Numbered from the stretch's first letter, positions 1-12,094 are shown. The stretch is DNA of 64,000 nucleotides from Scilla litardierei (GCA_030789695.1 CM061136.1:128936648-129000647); one strand, 5' to 3'. Numbers and translations: made by a program. Notes: generated from the letters alone by a model not told the origin.

Positions 1-460
1 CGACACAAAAACGAAAAAGAAAGACTCAAATGGCGCACACAGTGCGACTCCCCCAAGCTGAAGCTTGCATTGCCCTCAATGCAATATGAGTGAGTACGGG
101 AGGGAAATGAAGATGGGGGGAATACGCACCGACACAAAAAGAAATGAGAACGAGGAAAACACAGAGATGAAACTGAAAATAAAGAAAAATCAAAATCAAA
201 CCACACGACACGAAAATAGAAATAAAACCACACGACACGACACTCAAAAGGGGAAAGACAAGCACACACACAAAAATAAGAAAAAATAAAACACGACAAT
301 ACACCAAAATAGATGTCCCCCAAGCTAGACATGACAGTGCTATCAAATAAAATGTGATCGTGAAATGCAGAAATATGCAAGGGGGAGTCAATCGGATTCG
401 CTGGTACTAGAATGGTAGGGGGAGGGAGAGGAGGGTGGGGAATAGTGAATGAAAGAATCC
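1..460 (-). other. 3' noncoding region of the Athila-like element with PPT-like tracts
   Basis: No coding sequence is supported. On the minus strand two similar purine-rich stretches, AGCTTGGGGGA, occur at about 312-325 and 47-60, as often seen just before the 3' LTR of plant gypsy elements. The plus strand at 100-290 is A-rich simple sequence. No LTR start is visible. Confidence 0.5.
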
Positions 461-1615
461 TCAGAGGAAGAGGAGGGCGTGCCTATGGGGGAAGGAGGGG
501 CGACAGGCTGGAGCACGGGTGGATCGATGTGCACCGGGGGGGCTGTGATGGAGAAAGATCGTACCAGGTGGGCCGACAGTTGGGTGCCAATCGGGAGGAT
601 CCAAGGGTGGTAGATGCACTAATGGAGAATACCAAGGATCGGGGTAAAACTCCAAAGGCAGATGAGATGGGGGGTAGGGTAGCCGCAAAGGGGCTAAAGG
701 TGGCAGGATCGCGAAAGGTGCGCAGGCGGGGCCATAGAGGTAGACAACACGGTCCTCACCGAAGGGAGTGAGCATATTGATATCGATCAATTAATCGCGA
801 TCAATACGGCTACGTCCAGTCAAAATAGGGAGGTCGGGTGGCACTCTCAAAACACAGCTGACAATAAGAGTGATCATCCCACCACAACAGATGGATCCAG
901 AATTGGCGCGGCTAACAGCAAAAATTTCGTGGATGATCCAATGAGCGGCATTTATGGGCATAGGGATGTGCCCAAGGATCCTGTCATCGGACATGGCATA
1001 GAGAAAGAAGAGCTCATCCCTAGATACAGTGGACACATCCACGCGGGCGAAAACAGTGTTGGCGAGGATGCAATGGGCGAGGCGGTAACACGGGTGAATA
1101 ATGTAGGAGGCAAGAGCCTCAGGTGGAAAGGTGGTGTACCGGGTAAATCGTTGCCAAACACCATCAGCCCGAAATTGAGAGTAGACGCCAGTTCGATCGT
1201 GGGTGGAATGTTCAGTATTAAGATCGGGGTGACGGAGATTGAGGATATTGTTCAACTCGATGAAACCCAGAGAAAAATCACAGTTGAAAGCACGGAAGGA
1301 GAAGCCCCCATCAAACACCTCGAGGGAACTGAGGAATTCAAGCGTGAGATTTCTGTGTGTGTGAGCATGGATGTAAGAGAGGGTATGGCACCCGATACAG
1401 TTGAAAATTCTGGCGACGCCGTTCGAAAGCCCTAGAGCTTCGAGTGTGGGGCGATCGGTGAAGAGTGTAGGTCTCATCGGGCGATGAAGTAGTGCTCGCA
1501 AACGGTCAGACTGTTCTTCCGTAGAAGGGTTTATGCCAAGGAAAGAGGGGGAAAAGGGGCCGTAGAGCGGATCACGGCGCAAAGATGAGGCAATCTCTTT
1601 CCCTTTCTTAGACAT
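461..1615 (-). pseudogene. env-position ORF of Athila-like element, broken by one TAA
   Basis: The frame starts at ATG 1615 (MSKKGKEIASS) and reads to about 461, roughly 385 codons, with one in-frame TAA at 791-793. An upstream frame extension to 1696 exists, but 1615 is the better start because a hydrophobic, low-quality stretch precedes it. The protein shows the pattern of plant retroelement ORFs found after pol (Athila ORF families): a basic N-terminus, then RPTLFTDRPTLEALGL, and LTLEFLSSLEV followed by FSFRAFNCDFSLGFIELNNIL-type sequence, ending in a proline-rich tail. Such ORFs are called env-like because of position only; I see no clear signal peptide or transmembrane helix, so a fusion function is not shown. 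The molecular role is unknown. Confidence 0.65.
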
Positions 1616-2047
1616 GGTGACTATGTGGGTGGTGAAAAGGAAAGTGGGGGCGTGCCTATGATGAATATAAAGCAAGTGAAGCAGGTACAACACCAATTCA
1701 GGATATTACAGATAAAGTAAGAGATGTGTAGAGTGGAAAAGTGTTACCCATCAATGTAGCAAGATCAAGCTCCCGGGGGACTCGCGTAGTAGGAGGAAGC
1801 AATTCGGGAAGCCGTCGCTCGCTGATCCGACAAGAAACATGTTTTCGAAAATTTTGGGGGCTAGGGTTAGGGTTTGGGTGTTTTGATGATGGAATGTCGA
1901 CGATGGCAAGGTGGCGAGGGTGGGGAAGTATGGGAGTGAGTGGAGGACATGGGGAGGAGAAATCGGGCCGTTGGGGAGGAGAAGCAGGCGAAATGACGGC
2001 GGTTCGACCGATCAGGCGAGGTGGAATGCGAACGGGTGAGGGTGGGG

Positions 2048-2450
2048 TATTTATAGAGTTTAAGTCGAACCGATCGGGTGACTTGTCACCCGATCGGTTG
2101 ACTGTTAGGTCGAAAATTCTTGCCGAAGAAGTGCTACAGGAGAACCGGTCGGTTGACTTGTCAATCGATCGGTTGGCAGATCCACTCATTTTCCCGAGAA
2201 CTGGGGGTTTCTCACCCGGTCTCTTCAACCGATCGCGCTCTAACTCAACCGATCGGTTGATATTTCCCAAAAATTTCCCGAGAATTCTCCCCAGATCACC
2301 CGGTCTGTCACACGGTCTCTCCATTCTTCACCCGATCGGTTCATTTGGGGACAGATGCGGCTTGTATCTGATACATCCCAACCGATCGGTTGGGGCATCA
2401 ACCGATCGGTTGGGGCCTTGTTTCCTGCAAAAACCAAAAATCGCCTAAGT
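2048..2450 (-). promoter_or_regulatory. internal palindrome array plus TATA box upstream of env-position ORF
   Basis: Between pol and the env-position ORF the sequence holds about a dozen copies of CAACCGATCGGTTG and variants (for example at 2068-2100, 2140-2170, 2225-2265, 2330-2345 and 2378-2412). The family's LTR carries the same motif at 7389-7755. On the minus strand the array is followed by TATAAATA (2055-2048) and then a pyrimidine-rich leader of about 430 bases to ATG 1615. This has the layout of a promoter. Transcription from it is inference. Confidence 0.55.
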
Positions 2451-2608
2451 TCCTTCACGGAAGTTGTTTCGGCTGGATTTATTTATAAAAATAGAGAAAA
2501 ATAAAGTAGAAAAAAATCCTAAAAAGCGAAGAAAAAGTTTAGAACATGTGTTGCCTCCCATGAAGCGTTTTTGTTTAACGTCATTTAGCTCGACGCCTCT
2601 AGCGGTGG

Positions 2609-5600
2609 TCAATTAGGATCCGGAGGGTTAGAGGAAGAGTTGTCACTCGTTGGGGATCCTACCGGAGAGAATTCTGGTTCTCCAACTGCATAGTGTTTCA
2701 GACGCTGTCCGTTGACTTTAAACGGCTCATCCCTTCCCATTATCTCAATAGCCCCATGCGGGAAAACCTTGGTGACGCGGAACGGTCCCGACCACCTTGA
2801 CTTGAGTTTTCCAGGAAAGAGCTTCAGCTTTGAGTTGAATAGGAGAACTAAGTCCCCTTCTTTGAATTCCCTCTTCAAGATTCTCTTATCGTGCCACCGC
2901 TTCAGCTTCTCCTTGTAGATCTTGGCGTTCTCATAGGCATTGAGCCGGATTCCGTCGAGCTCGTTGAGTTGTAACTGCCGGTGCCCTCCTACCTCCTTGG
3001 CGTCGAAGTTCAGATTCTTAATTGCCCAAAATGCCTTATGCTCCAATTCCACAGGAAGATGGCAAGCTTTCCCATAAACAAGCCGGTAGGGAGTCGTGCC
3101 GATAGGAGTTTTAAATGCTGTCCTGTAGGCCCAAAGCGCGTCAGGAAGCTTTGATGACCAGTCCTTTCTAGAATTGGCCACCGTCTTTTCTAGTATGCTT
3201 TTAATCTCCCAGTTAGAGACTTCCGCCTGACCGCTGGTCTGCGGGTGGTAGGCACGCCCCACCCGGTGTTGTAACCCGTATTTTTTTAAGAGGGCCTCGA
3301 ATTTCTTCTCTATAAAGTGGCTCCCTCCGTCACTGATCAGGACACAAGGTACACCGAATCGCGGGAAGATGTTGCTTTTGAAGAACTTGGCCACCACTCT
3401 GGAATCATTGGTTGGACTGGCCATCGCTTCAACCCATTTCGACACGTAGTCCACAGCCACCAAGATATACTGGTTCCCCGAGGAGGAAGGGAACGGTCCC
3501 ATGAAGTCCACTCCCCATACATCGAAGATTTCTACCTCCAGGATGTAGTGTTGAGGCATCTCATTCCTTTTGGAGATATTCCTAGCTCTTTGGCATTTAT
3601 CGCAGGCTTGGACATAAACATGTGTGTCCTTGAAGAGAGTAGGCCAGTAGAATCCGCTTTGGAGAATTTTTGCGGTGGTCTTGTAGGTGCTCGCGTGCCC
3701 TCCACATTGCTGCCCATGGCAGTGGGAAATGATGGAGGTCGCCTCAGTTTCAGGGATGCATCTTCGTATCACCCCATCATTGCAGGTTTTGTATAGGTGG
3801 GGGTCATCCCAATAAAATTTGCGGACCTCATGGAAAAATTTCTTCTTCTGCTGAAAGCTCACATTGTGGGAGACGATGGCACAAGCCAGATAATTAGCGA
3901 TGTCGGCGTACCAGGGGGTCCAGGAGGAAGAGACAAAGAAGAGATGCTCGTCAGGGAGTGAATCATCGATCGGCGTAGCATTTAAATCGAGGGTAGGCAT
4001 CCTGGACAGGTGATCGGCAACAACATTCTCCGCCCCCCTCTTGTCTCTGATTTCCAGGTCGAATTCCTGGAGGAGGAGAATCCATCTAATGAGTCGCGGC
4101 TTAGCTTCTTTCTTGCTCAATAGGTATTTAAGAGCCGCGTGATCCGTGTGCACGATCACCTTAGCGCCAACGAGATATTGTCGGAACTTATCCATGACGT
4201 AGATGACCGCGAGCAATTCTTTTTCCGTGGTAGTATAATTTCTTTGGGCGGCATCAAGGGTTTTGCTCGTATAATATATGACATGAAGATTTTTATCCTT
4301 CCTCTACCCCAAGACGGCACCAACCGCATAATCACTAGCGTCACACATCAGCTCAAAGGGTAGATTCCAGTTTGGTGGCTGTATTATGGGCGCGGAAAGC
4401 AAAGCTTGCTTCAAAGTGTGGAATGCCTCCATACACTCCTCGCTGAAGACGAAAGGCATGTCCTTCATGAGGAGTTGGGTCAGCGGCATGGAAATATTTG
4501 AGAAGTCTTTTATGAAGCGACGATAGAATCTCGCGTGTCCTAAGAAACCACGGACTCCTCGAAGATTGAGCGGTGGTGGAAGCTTTTCAATCACTTCAAC
4601 TTTAGCCTTATCAACCTCGATTCCCCTCGAAGAGATGACGTGCCCCAGCACAACTCCCTCTTGGACCATGAAGTGGCACTTCTCCCAGTTTAGGACTAGT
4701 CCCTTTTCCTGACATCTCTCCAGGACCCTAGTTAGATTACTGAGGCACGAGTCAAACTTAGTTCCATAGACGGAGAAGTCGTCCATGAAAACCTCCATGA
4801 TGTCTTGGGAGTAGTCGGAGAAGATAGCGGACATGAGTCTTTGGAATGTAGCAGGGGCGTAACAAAGTCTGAACGGCATTCTTCTATAGGCATATGTCCC
4901 GAATAGGCAAGTGAAAGTCGTCTTCTCCTGGTCATCGTTATGAATAGGGATCTGAAGAAATCCTGAATACCCGTCCATTAAACAGAAATAATTATGCTTC
5001 GCCAGTCTCTCAAGCATCTGGTCAATAAAGGGGAGAGGGTAATGATCCTTCCTCGTAGCCTTGTTTAGCTTTCTATAGTCAATGCACATCCTGTACCCCG
5101 TGACGGTCCTCGTTGGTATTAGCTCGTTCTTCTCGTTGCGAACCACCGTCATTCCTCCTTTCTTGGGTACGACGTGCACCGGGCTAACCCAGCGACTATC
5201 GGAGATAGGGTATATAATACCGACATGTAGAAGCCTAACAATCTCCTTTTTTACAACCTCCATCATTATGGGATTTAGCCTCCGCTGTGGCTCAATCGAG
5301 GAGGCTTGCTCATCTTCAAGCAGAATTCTGTGTGAGCAGAGGCCTAAGCTAACCCCTTTTAAATCCTCAATTGCATATCCAAAAACTCCTTTAAACCTTT
5401 TTAAAACACCAATAAGTTTGGTCATTTGGTCTTCAGGCAATGAAGAGTTGACTATGACCGGAAGGGTCGAGCCAGCCCCCAAATATTCATATTTTAGCCC
5501 CGGCGGTAATTCTTTCATCTCAACTTCTTGAGGCCGCGACGCATACTTCTCAAGCTGAGCATCCTCAAGGGAAAGGAGTTCTTCGTGGATTTCTTGGAAG

Positions 5601-6133
5601 CCAGCATCCGAAACCTCATCCTCGGCCGCGGTTCCGCATGGCAAAGTTTTGCAAGGTATAGTGGGAACGATCGAGGAAGGCACCGGGTCTCTTTCAAGCT
5701 CATAATAATTGTCCGAGAAGAAGGCTTCTAGGTGAAAACAGGTTTCAATCGTCGATGGTTCCCCACAACTATTTCTAGCTTCCTCATTGTCCAAAGATCG
5801 GGGACGCTCAATAGAAGTCTGCAAGGAATAGATTGATTCATGTCCAGCGTAGCCTACAAACCCGGTCGGATGGTTCTCCTGACAAAACTCTGCGGACAAC
5901 TCTTCTTCACTAAATTTGGGACCATGGTTGTCGATATACGTCACTTCACCATGAGGAAAGAGAGTTACCATGGCAAGGTTCTCCTGCGTATCTCGATATC
6001 TCCTCTGACTTTCCACGGCGACAGACAGGAGGGATAGTATATTCGAAGTATTCAGGGATTCCGCTAAGCTCTGCGCCAAACAGCGGATATGGTGAGAGTG
6101 ATCCCAGATGTCTCCTGAAACTGCATACAACAT
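2609..6133 (-). pseudogene. Athila-like pol: RT, RNase H, integrase; one TAG
   Basis: One frame runs from about 6133 to 2609 and is interrupted only by a TAG at 4306-4304, just after the RNase H motif CDASDYAVGAVLG, where related proteins have Gln. Order: a linker of about 250 residues without a recognisable protease, then RT (WVSPVHVVPKKGG, active site FMDDFSVYG), RNase H ([18 protein letters not shown]), the integrase zinc finger ([10 protein letters not shown] to CDKCQR), and the integrase core with all three acidic residues ([24 protein letters not shown]). RT copies the element RNA and integrase inserts the cDNA. Apart from the stop, the catalytic residues look intact. It lacks gag and protease, so it would need helpers. 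Confidence 0.85.
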
Positions 6134-6397
6134 CCTCGACGTGGGGCCAGGATCTTATACGAAAGGAGAGAGAGAGAGAACTGCACAAGTGGCAAACACG
6201 TCAAAAGCACGGGTTGCATAAACGGGAACCGAAAGTTGCGATGGAAGCACGGCGATTCAGTCAATTAGCACTATACAATTACTATCCACAGTATGTCCAA
6301 GTGAAATTGAAAAGTGTAGAGTGCGAAAATTATCTCTAGGTAGGGACAAGAGCTAGACAGTAGGGTTCAAGAGATCCTAAAATAACAAGCGTGTTGC

Positions 6398-6416
6398 CTC
6401 CTCGGCAACGGCGCCA
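6398..6416 (-). other. primer-binding site, tRNA-Asp type
   Basis: The minus strand reads TGGCGCCGTTGCCGAGGA starting 6 bases after the LTR end. It complements the 3' end of plant tRNA-Asp with one mismatch over 18 bases. This is the usual Athila primer and fixes the element's orientation. Confidence 0.8.
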
Positions 6417-6422
6417 TAAACT

Positions 6423-8002
6423 TGACGTGCCCCCGGTTTGCGTGCCGCAAATGGCCGGGGGACCCGCGTGAGGGTTTAGATATTTGTAACCGCAAGCGCA
6501 CGATGTTGTAGTGTGGCTTGGGGGTCGAACACAGGGAGGCTAGGATGTGCTTGTGTCAAGGAGGACCGAAATCACCCCGTGGGCGAGCTAGCCCGGATCG
6601 GTTGATGGGTTGTCACGGTAAAGGAATGCAAGGTATGAACAATAAGAAAATAAACCCGGGACTTTGGTTTCCACTCCAATGAGCGACTCTCGCCGATACG
6701 GCCTACGGGTAGGATGGCGATCGGAATTAGGGTCTAATGGTGAGACGTTGCCTCTGAAAGTGGTACCGGCATCCCATGGGCCCGATATTCCGGTCGGTGC
6801 CCAGGATGATACACCGGACTTCCCGGGTTCGATCAGTGGGCACTCCCGTATCCATTAACACTGATCGATTCTGGGAGCACTAAGCTCGCAACGATAACTC
6901 CCAACGTCTCATCCTGCCGCTCCCGCGCGCTAGGATTCGGCGTCTACGCTAAGGGCGTGAGCTATGGCTAGGGAGTCAACCGCCAAGTTTATTCCCCCTT
7001 GGCCCAACGGTCAAAGGCGGTCTTTTTCCTGCCGATGACAATAAAACACCCAGCGTAACCGTTAGATTCCTAATCCCTATCGATTTCCTAACCCTATGGA
7101 TGCATCGGGAAGAGCCCCCGAAGGGGTTTCCGCCAAAATCCCAGATTTAGGAACTACTCACAAATATTCATTAAAAAGTGATCTAAACAAAAATGAACCG
7201 TTAAAATCATAATCAGACGATAGGAATGCGAAGGTAGTAGAGCAATTAAGATAATACTAAAGTTTAAGAAAGATCCGAAAACTTACAATAGAAAAGTAAT
7301 TACAGCCGTCACAAATAGGAGAAAACAGTAAAAACTAACAGCTCTCCGTTTCTGGAACCCTAGGGGTCCTATTTATAGGATCTCGTATCACCCGATCGGT
7401 TGACAAGCCAACCGATCGAGTGATCCGTTACAAATAATAAACAGAAAACGGCAGAGTTTCACCCAGTCATATGAACCGGTCGGTTGAGTTCTTGGGGTGA
7501 CCGGTTGGATCTTGGCGCCATCGGGTGAAGGGGTCGGTTGGGTGCCCGTGTCTCGGCTCCTCAGCATCAGCTACAGATGAACCGATCGGGTGAAAGTCAC
7601 CCGATCGGTTGGAATTTGGCTTGAAAAGACAGAGAATCGGCCCCGTTGAACCGGCCTGTGAACCGGTCGGGTGACATCCACTTGAGCTCCAGCCGAGACC
7701 CGGTGGTACACGCGTGCATCACCCGATCGGTTGACTTAGTCCAACCGATCGGGTGAGAGGATAAAATGATGCCATCATCTTCGTTTGACCCCCTGGGTCA
7801 CGCGTGACTCCTCCCGTTGCTCCGGGGACTTGAGATATCGTCGTTAAACGTCCCCTACGCGGGCAATCTCCTGCAAACATGGAGAAACAAAGAAATGTGA
7901 AAGAAAACGAGAAAACACGAGAAAACGAATAAAAGACGGTGGAAAATACGGAGAAACACGAAAGAAAACGTGCGTGAATATATGAAATATATACGCACGT
8001 CA
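6423..8002 (-). repeat. 5' LTR of Athila-like element (1580 bp)
   Basis: The boundaries are the 8-bp inverted termini TGACGTGC (plus strand 6423-6430) and GCACGTCA (7995-8002). The inner end is 6 bases from the PBS. U3 carries the palindrome array (7389-7755), with TATAAATA directly downstream on the minus strand (7377-7370). No coding sequence of note. Confidence 0.8.
7370..7755 (-). promoter_or_regulatory. U3 array of CACCCGATCGGTTG motifs with TATA box
   Basis: Ten or more variants of the palindrome core CCGATCGG or CCGGTCGG flanked by AA/TT or AC/GT steps are packed into about 370 bases. On the minus strand the array ends within about 10-20 bases of TATAAATA (7377-7370), followed by a leader with CTAGGGTTCC. 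This is a likely U3 enhancer plus core promoter. The motif array is seen; binding of a factor is inferred. Confidence 0.6.
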
Positions 8003-9046
8003 GTGACAGTCGTCCTTAAAAGGAATTACAGTGGCCTGTTGGATTTACAGTCGACTGTCTTCTCTTCATCAGTCGCATGTCCTGTATTCCCGGACTTTTT
8101 TGAGACTTTCTCAACTTACCAAGATTACAGCCAGTCGCCTGTTGGTTTAACAGTCGGCAGTCTACTCCTTATCATTCGACTATCCTCGTGGTAAGTTACC
8201 ATTTGAATTCTTACCTACCCTCTGTCACAGTGCAGCAGTCGACTGTGTTTTGTTCAACAGTCGACTATCGCGTGCGCAGATTCTAACTGGTGAGCTTTTC
8301 TTCACGTATGTCAAAGGAGCTTTTGGGGATTTTGTTTGAAGGGTTTGAGAAAACTATAAAGGTAGCTTCTACTGTTCCATTGAGAGGTGACTCATTTTGT
8401 TAGCAACTCACTCAAACATTCAAGCTTTCATTCTTCCAAGATCAAAGCTCTCAAAATCCATAAGCCCTAGAATTCCTATCTTTCATCTCTTGCTCTCCAA
8501 CCTAGAACCAAAGAGAAATCTTCTCGGTATTTGGTGCAGTCAAGAGAAAGGGCTTTTCTCTCTTTAAGAGAGTCATTCAACACACAACACACTCTCCTTC
8601 AAGTTCTACTTCAAGGCATAGGTGATTATAAGTGTTGTTTATTTCAAATTTCATAACTTTTGTTATTTGATTTACTCTCGGGTTGTGAGAGTGGTTTGCT
8701 TGCTCCCAAGTTGTGGGAGTCAAGGACAATCGATTATATTTCGATTTCACTTGTAGGGTTGCTACAAGTGTGTTTTTTAAGGAAACCTCAAGTTAGGGTT
8801 CTAACTTGAGTATCCGATGGTATCCGGGTGGAAGGGAAGTAAAATTACCAGGAACAAGTCGGGAAGGACTTGGGTAATCCGAACCCTTGAAACATCCTTG
8901 TGTTTGCATTGTTTCATTTTTGAGGTATACTTTTATTCCGCATTATTTGTTGGTTAGGAATTTAATTTGGTGTAACTATCTTTTTAAATTGCATAAACAC
9001 TATTCAACCCCCTTCTAGTGTTTTCCTCATAGCCAGTGACATTACA
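8003..9046 (+). repeat. 5'-truncated SIRE/Maximus-type copia LTR
   Basis: The sequence aligns by eye with the 3' part of the LTRs at 49492-51307 and 60112-61927: the CAGTCGACTG array, CTATAAAGGTAGCTTCTACTG, CTCCAACCTAGAACCAAAGA, TTCAAGTTCTACTTCAAGGC, and the end CTAGTGTTTTCCTCATAG to ACATTACA. It is clearly more diverged from those two than they are from each other. Its left side is interrupted by the Athila-like insertion at 8002/8003, and its right end abuts a gypsy pol fragment. Confidence 0.75.
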
Positions 9047-10672
9047 TTCCCGATACTAGATGGGTTAGCCCCATTCAAGTTGTGCCTAAGAAATTAGGGC
9101 TAACGGTAGTTAAAAATGAGAATGATGAGTTAGTCCCCATGCGAGCCACCACGGGATGGCACATGTGCGTTGACTATAGGAAGCTTAATTTTAAGACCCG
9201 TAAAGACTACTTCCCTCTCCTATTTTTAGATCAAATCTTAGAGAGTGTGGCCGAACATGAGTACTATTGCTTCCTTGATGGCTACTCCGAATATGATTAA
9301 AGAGAAATAGTACCCGAAGAACAAGAGAAGACCATATTCACGTGTCCTTTTGGCACTTTTGCATTCCGGAGGATGCCATTTGGCTTATGCAATGCCCCCG
9401 CAACTTTTCAACGTTGTATGCTTAGCATTTTCCATGATATGTTTGAAAAGATTGTGGATGTATTCATGGGTGATTTCTCTGTGTATGGTAGCTCATTTAA
9501 TAATTGTTTATCTAACTTGGCTTTGGTGTTAGATCGGTGCATCAAGAAAAACCTTCTCTTGAATTGGGAGAAATTCCATTTCATGACCACCAAAGGCTTA
9601 GTCCTCGGTCATATTGTATCCAAAGAAGGTATGCAAGTTGACAAAGCCAAGATCGAGGTAATAGAAAAGCTACCCACTCCTCATTGTGTAAGAGATATTC
9701 GATCATTTCTTAGGCATGCCGGTTTTTATAGGATGTTCATAAAATATTTTAGCTCAATATCTAAATCTCTTTGCATGCTTTTGAAAAATGATGTAGATTT
9801 TGCTTGGAATAATGATTGTCAACTTGCTTTTGGGAAGTTGAAAAAGTTGCTTACATGTTCACCTATTCTTCAGGTGCCAGATTGGACATCACCCTTCGAG
9901 ATTATGTGCGATGCTAGTAACTATGCGGTTGGTGCCGTGCTTGGACAACACAAGGACAATGCCCCCGTGGTGATTTATTATGCACGCAAGAGCTTGGATG
10001 AAGCTCAACAAAACTACACCACCATGGAGAAGGAGCTTTTAGCCGTTGTCTTCACGTTGGAGAAATTTAGGAGCTACATATTGGGATTTCCAATTACAAT
10101 CTTCGCCGACCATGCCGCTCTTAAATATCTCCTTTCCAAGAAAGACGCCAAGCCTAGACTAATCCGTTGGATTTTGCTCTTGCAGGAATTCAACGTCCCC
10201 GTTAAGAACAAGAAGGGAGTGGAAAATCATGTTGCCGATCACCTTTCACGGTTAACGATGAGCATGGAGCCGGCAACCATCCCATTGAAGGATTCGTTCC
10301 CTGACGAACATCTTGTTGCGATATCCCACACACTCCCATGGTATGCCAACATCATAAAACTACTTTGTAACTGGCAAGACCCCCTACACTTGGTCTCGCC
10401 AAGATTACAAAAGGTTCAGCTTTGAGGTAAAATATTTCTTTTTCGTTGACCATTACATTTACAAGTATTGTAATGACCAAATAGTAAGGAGATGCATACC
10501 CGACCATGAGTTTGATAGTGTCTTGCATTTTTTCCATCTGGGTGTGTGTGGTGGTCATTTTTCTGCCCAAAAGACCGTAGAAAAAATTCTACAATGTGGT
10601 TTTTATTGGCCTAGCATGTTTAAGGACACTTATAAATATTGTAAGTCATGCTTAGCTTGCCAAAAGTTGGGG
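9047..10672 (+). pseudogene. gypsy pol fragment: RT, RNase H, integrase zinc finger
   Basis: It begins inside RT at RWVSPIQVVPKK, immediately after the LTR end. The frame holds RT, RNase H ([30 protein letters not shown]) and then, after a frameshift near 10370-10400, the integrase zinc finger (HFFHLGVCGGH to CLACQK, ending about 10672). Lesions: TAA at 9298-9300, the frameshift, and an active-site change. Where the Athila-like pol has FMDDFSVYG this reads FMGDFSVYG, with GGT at 9469-9471, so a catalytic Asp is lost. The integrase core is absent. It belongs to a gypsy lineage close to but distinct from the pol at 2609-6133. Confidence 0.8.
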
Positions 10673-11441
10673 GGTGTAGACTAGGATATAGAAACTTCTT
10701 GAGCATCTTTTTTATAATTTTCATCTTTTTTTGAATAAATTGAATGAAATAAAAAAATTCCATCTATCACAACATTTTTGCAACTGATAGCTTTTCGTTA
10801 GACATATTGATTAAATGTGGTGATCCTTCCCAACTTTGGTAAAAATGTATTCTTGAAGTGGATTTTTAGCAAGTTAGGGTGTGTTGTATCTTTATATACT
10901 AGGGGCAATTAATTGTCTCTCTACATGCTTACACTTGGCCCTTTCGCTTGAAACTCATGATTTTTACCACCCATTTGAAACCCTATAGTGATGTAGAAAC
11001 CTTGATATCAATGATCAATTGATTAAGCCTTAGGAATTTTAAAAATTCGGCTAGGTTTATATTCATGGATCCTAAGATAGTGACTTCAAATTTGGAGTTG
11101 CTCAAATGAATGCTATCAAATGCTACTATAACAAGTGCACTTGTGCACATTTGAATAAGGCATGAATGTTTGCCATGGTACTTTGAATAAGGCAAAAATT
11201 GCCATGAATTTGAGTAAATGCATGAAAGTTGAACCATAACTCATTTCCATGATCTTTTGAGGGAGTAAGTGGTATATCCCATAAGCTCGAGAGTTCCTAA
11301 GGATCTTACATCAGGAGATTGTGACATATTAAGGGATATACTAAGCTTAGGTGTGGATGGTGAAGTGCGTAAGAGGAATGAGATTATAGTCATAGGGAAG
11401 AGTGTATAGACTTGAGAACTTTGCCCTTATATATATATATA
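10673..11441. other. noncoding remnant between gypsy pol and Helitron end
   Basis: No credible ORF. The stretch around 11330-11360 (GATATACTAAGCTTAGGTG) resembles sequence that precedes the PPT in some gypsy elements, so this may be the element's 3' region after an internal deletion. It ends in a short (TA)n tract at 11430-11440, into which the Helitron terminus is set. Confidence 0.35.
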
Positions 11442-12094
11442 CTAGTCATACCCCGTGCCCGCGGGCACGGTTCAATTAAGATTTTCCACCGTAAAATCAT
11501 TGTTCCCCAAAAAATTATTTCCACAGTCAAAATTGCGCGGAACAACAAATAAGCATAAAAATATTTAGCGACACGGACGCATTCGGCGTGGAACAATGAA
11601 ATCGGAGCATGCACCTTCAGCGTGGAACACCAAATTCGGCGCAGACGCCTTCGGTACAGAACAACAAATTAGTTAAAAAAATTTAGCGGGTGCATTCGGC
11701 GCGGTTCATTTACGATTCCACCTAAAAATCTTAGATCACCCATAATTTAACTCATCCCAAGAAATTTCAAACATTTTGAAATTATTCACCTGTGATCAAT
11801 ATTGATCGAGTCGCATCGTCTAGTCCGTCCTGATCAAGAGATCGCTCATCGTCTTCTCTACACTAACCACCATCCATGTAACCAGCAGAACATACACCGC
11901 ACGTCAAGTTTTAACTATAGACATGCATATTGTAATCCCCAAAACTACATCAAATCAAAAAAAAATTTCTCTAGGTGTCAACATTAAGACAATATATTTC
12001 ATCATAATTCCTTAAAATTCACTTCAAGCAATTCAAATACAATGTCATCATCTACTCTCAAATAACAAAGTCAAGAATTTGACATCAACGATTG
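11442..12094 (-). mobile_element. Helitron, 3'-terminal part
   Basis: Read on the minus strand, the terminus is hairpin CCGTGCCC-GC-GGGCACGG (11470-11453), 7 bases, then CTAG (11445-11442) followed by T of the (TA)n target. A hairpin a few bases before CTRR, with insertion between A and T, is the Helitron 3' hallmark. The same terminus recurs at 32116-32145. The body runs to higher coordinates and includes the start of the CG-rich repeat type seen at 19200-20035 (11535-11700). The copia element at 12095 interrupts it. No Rep-helicase coding is visible, so it is non-autonomous. Confidence 0.7.
12090..12094. repeat. target-site duplication GATTG (left)
   Basis: GATTG immediately before the left LTR is matched by GATTG at 18972-18976 after the right LTR, the 5-bp duplication expected from copia integrase. 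Confidence 0.85.

Larger units (their letters stand above)
1..8002 (-). mobile_element. Athila-like Ty3/gypsy element, gag-deleted, 3' LTR outside window
   Basis: On the minus strand the order is 5' LTR (8002 to 6423), a PBS complementary to tRNA-Asp, RT, RNase H and integrase (6133 to 2609), a motif array with TATA box, an env-position ORF (1615 to 461), and purine-rich 3' sequence. This is the Athila layout, in which an extra ORF follows pol. Only about 260 bases separate the PBS from the pol frame, so gag and protease are missing. The LTR start signature GCACGTCA (plus strand) does not recur in 1-460, so the 3' LTR lies beyond the left edge. The base after the LTR (8003) falls inside a SIRE-type LTR, and GTGAC (8003-8007) is the expected target duplication, which cannot be checked here. 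Confidence 0.85.

Noticed and set aside
412..1435. Plus-strand frames at 412-771 and 929-1435
   Set aside because: They are antisense to the env-position ORF and lack any recognisable domain.
461..1615. Endogenous virus with a true envelope gene
   Set aside because: The ORF has the position of env but no signal peptide, fusion or transmembrane features are visible; it is best kept as env-position ORF of a plant retroelement.
1741..2448. Plus-strand 235-codon frame
   Set aside because: Produced by the CCGATCGG palindrome array, which is open on both strands.
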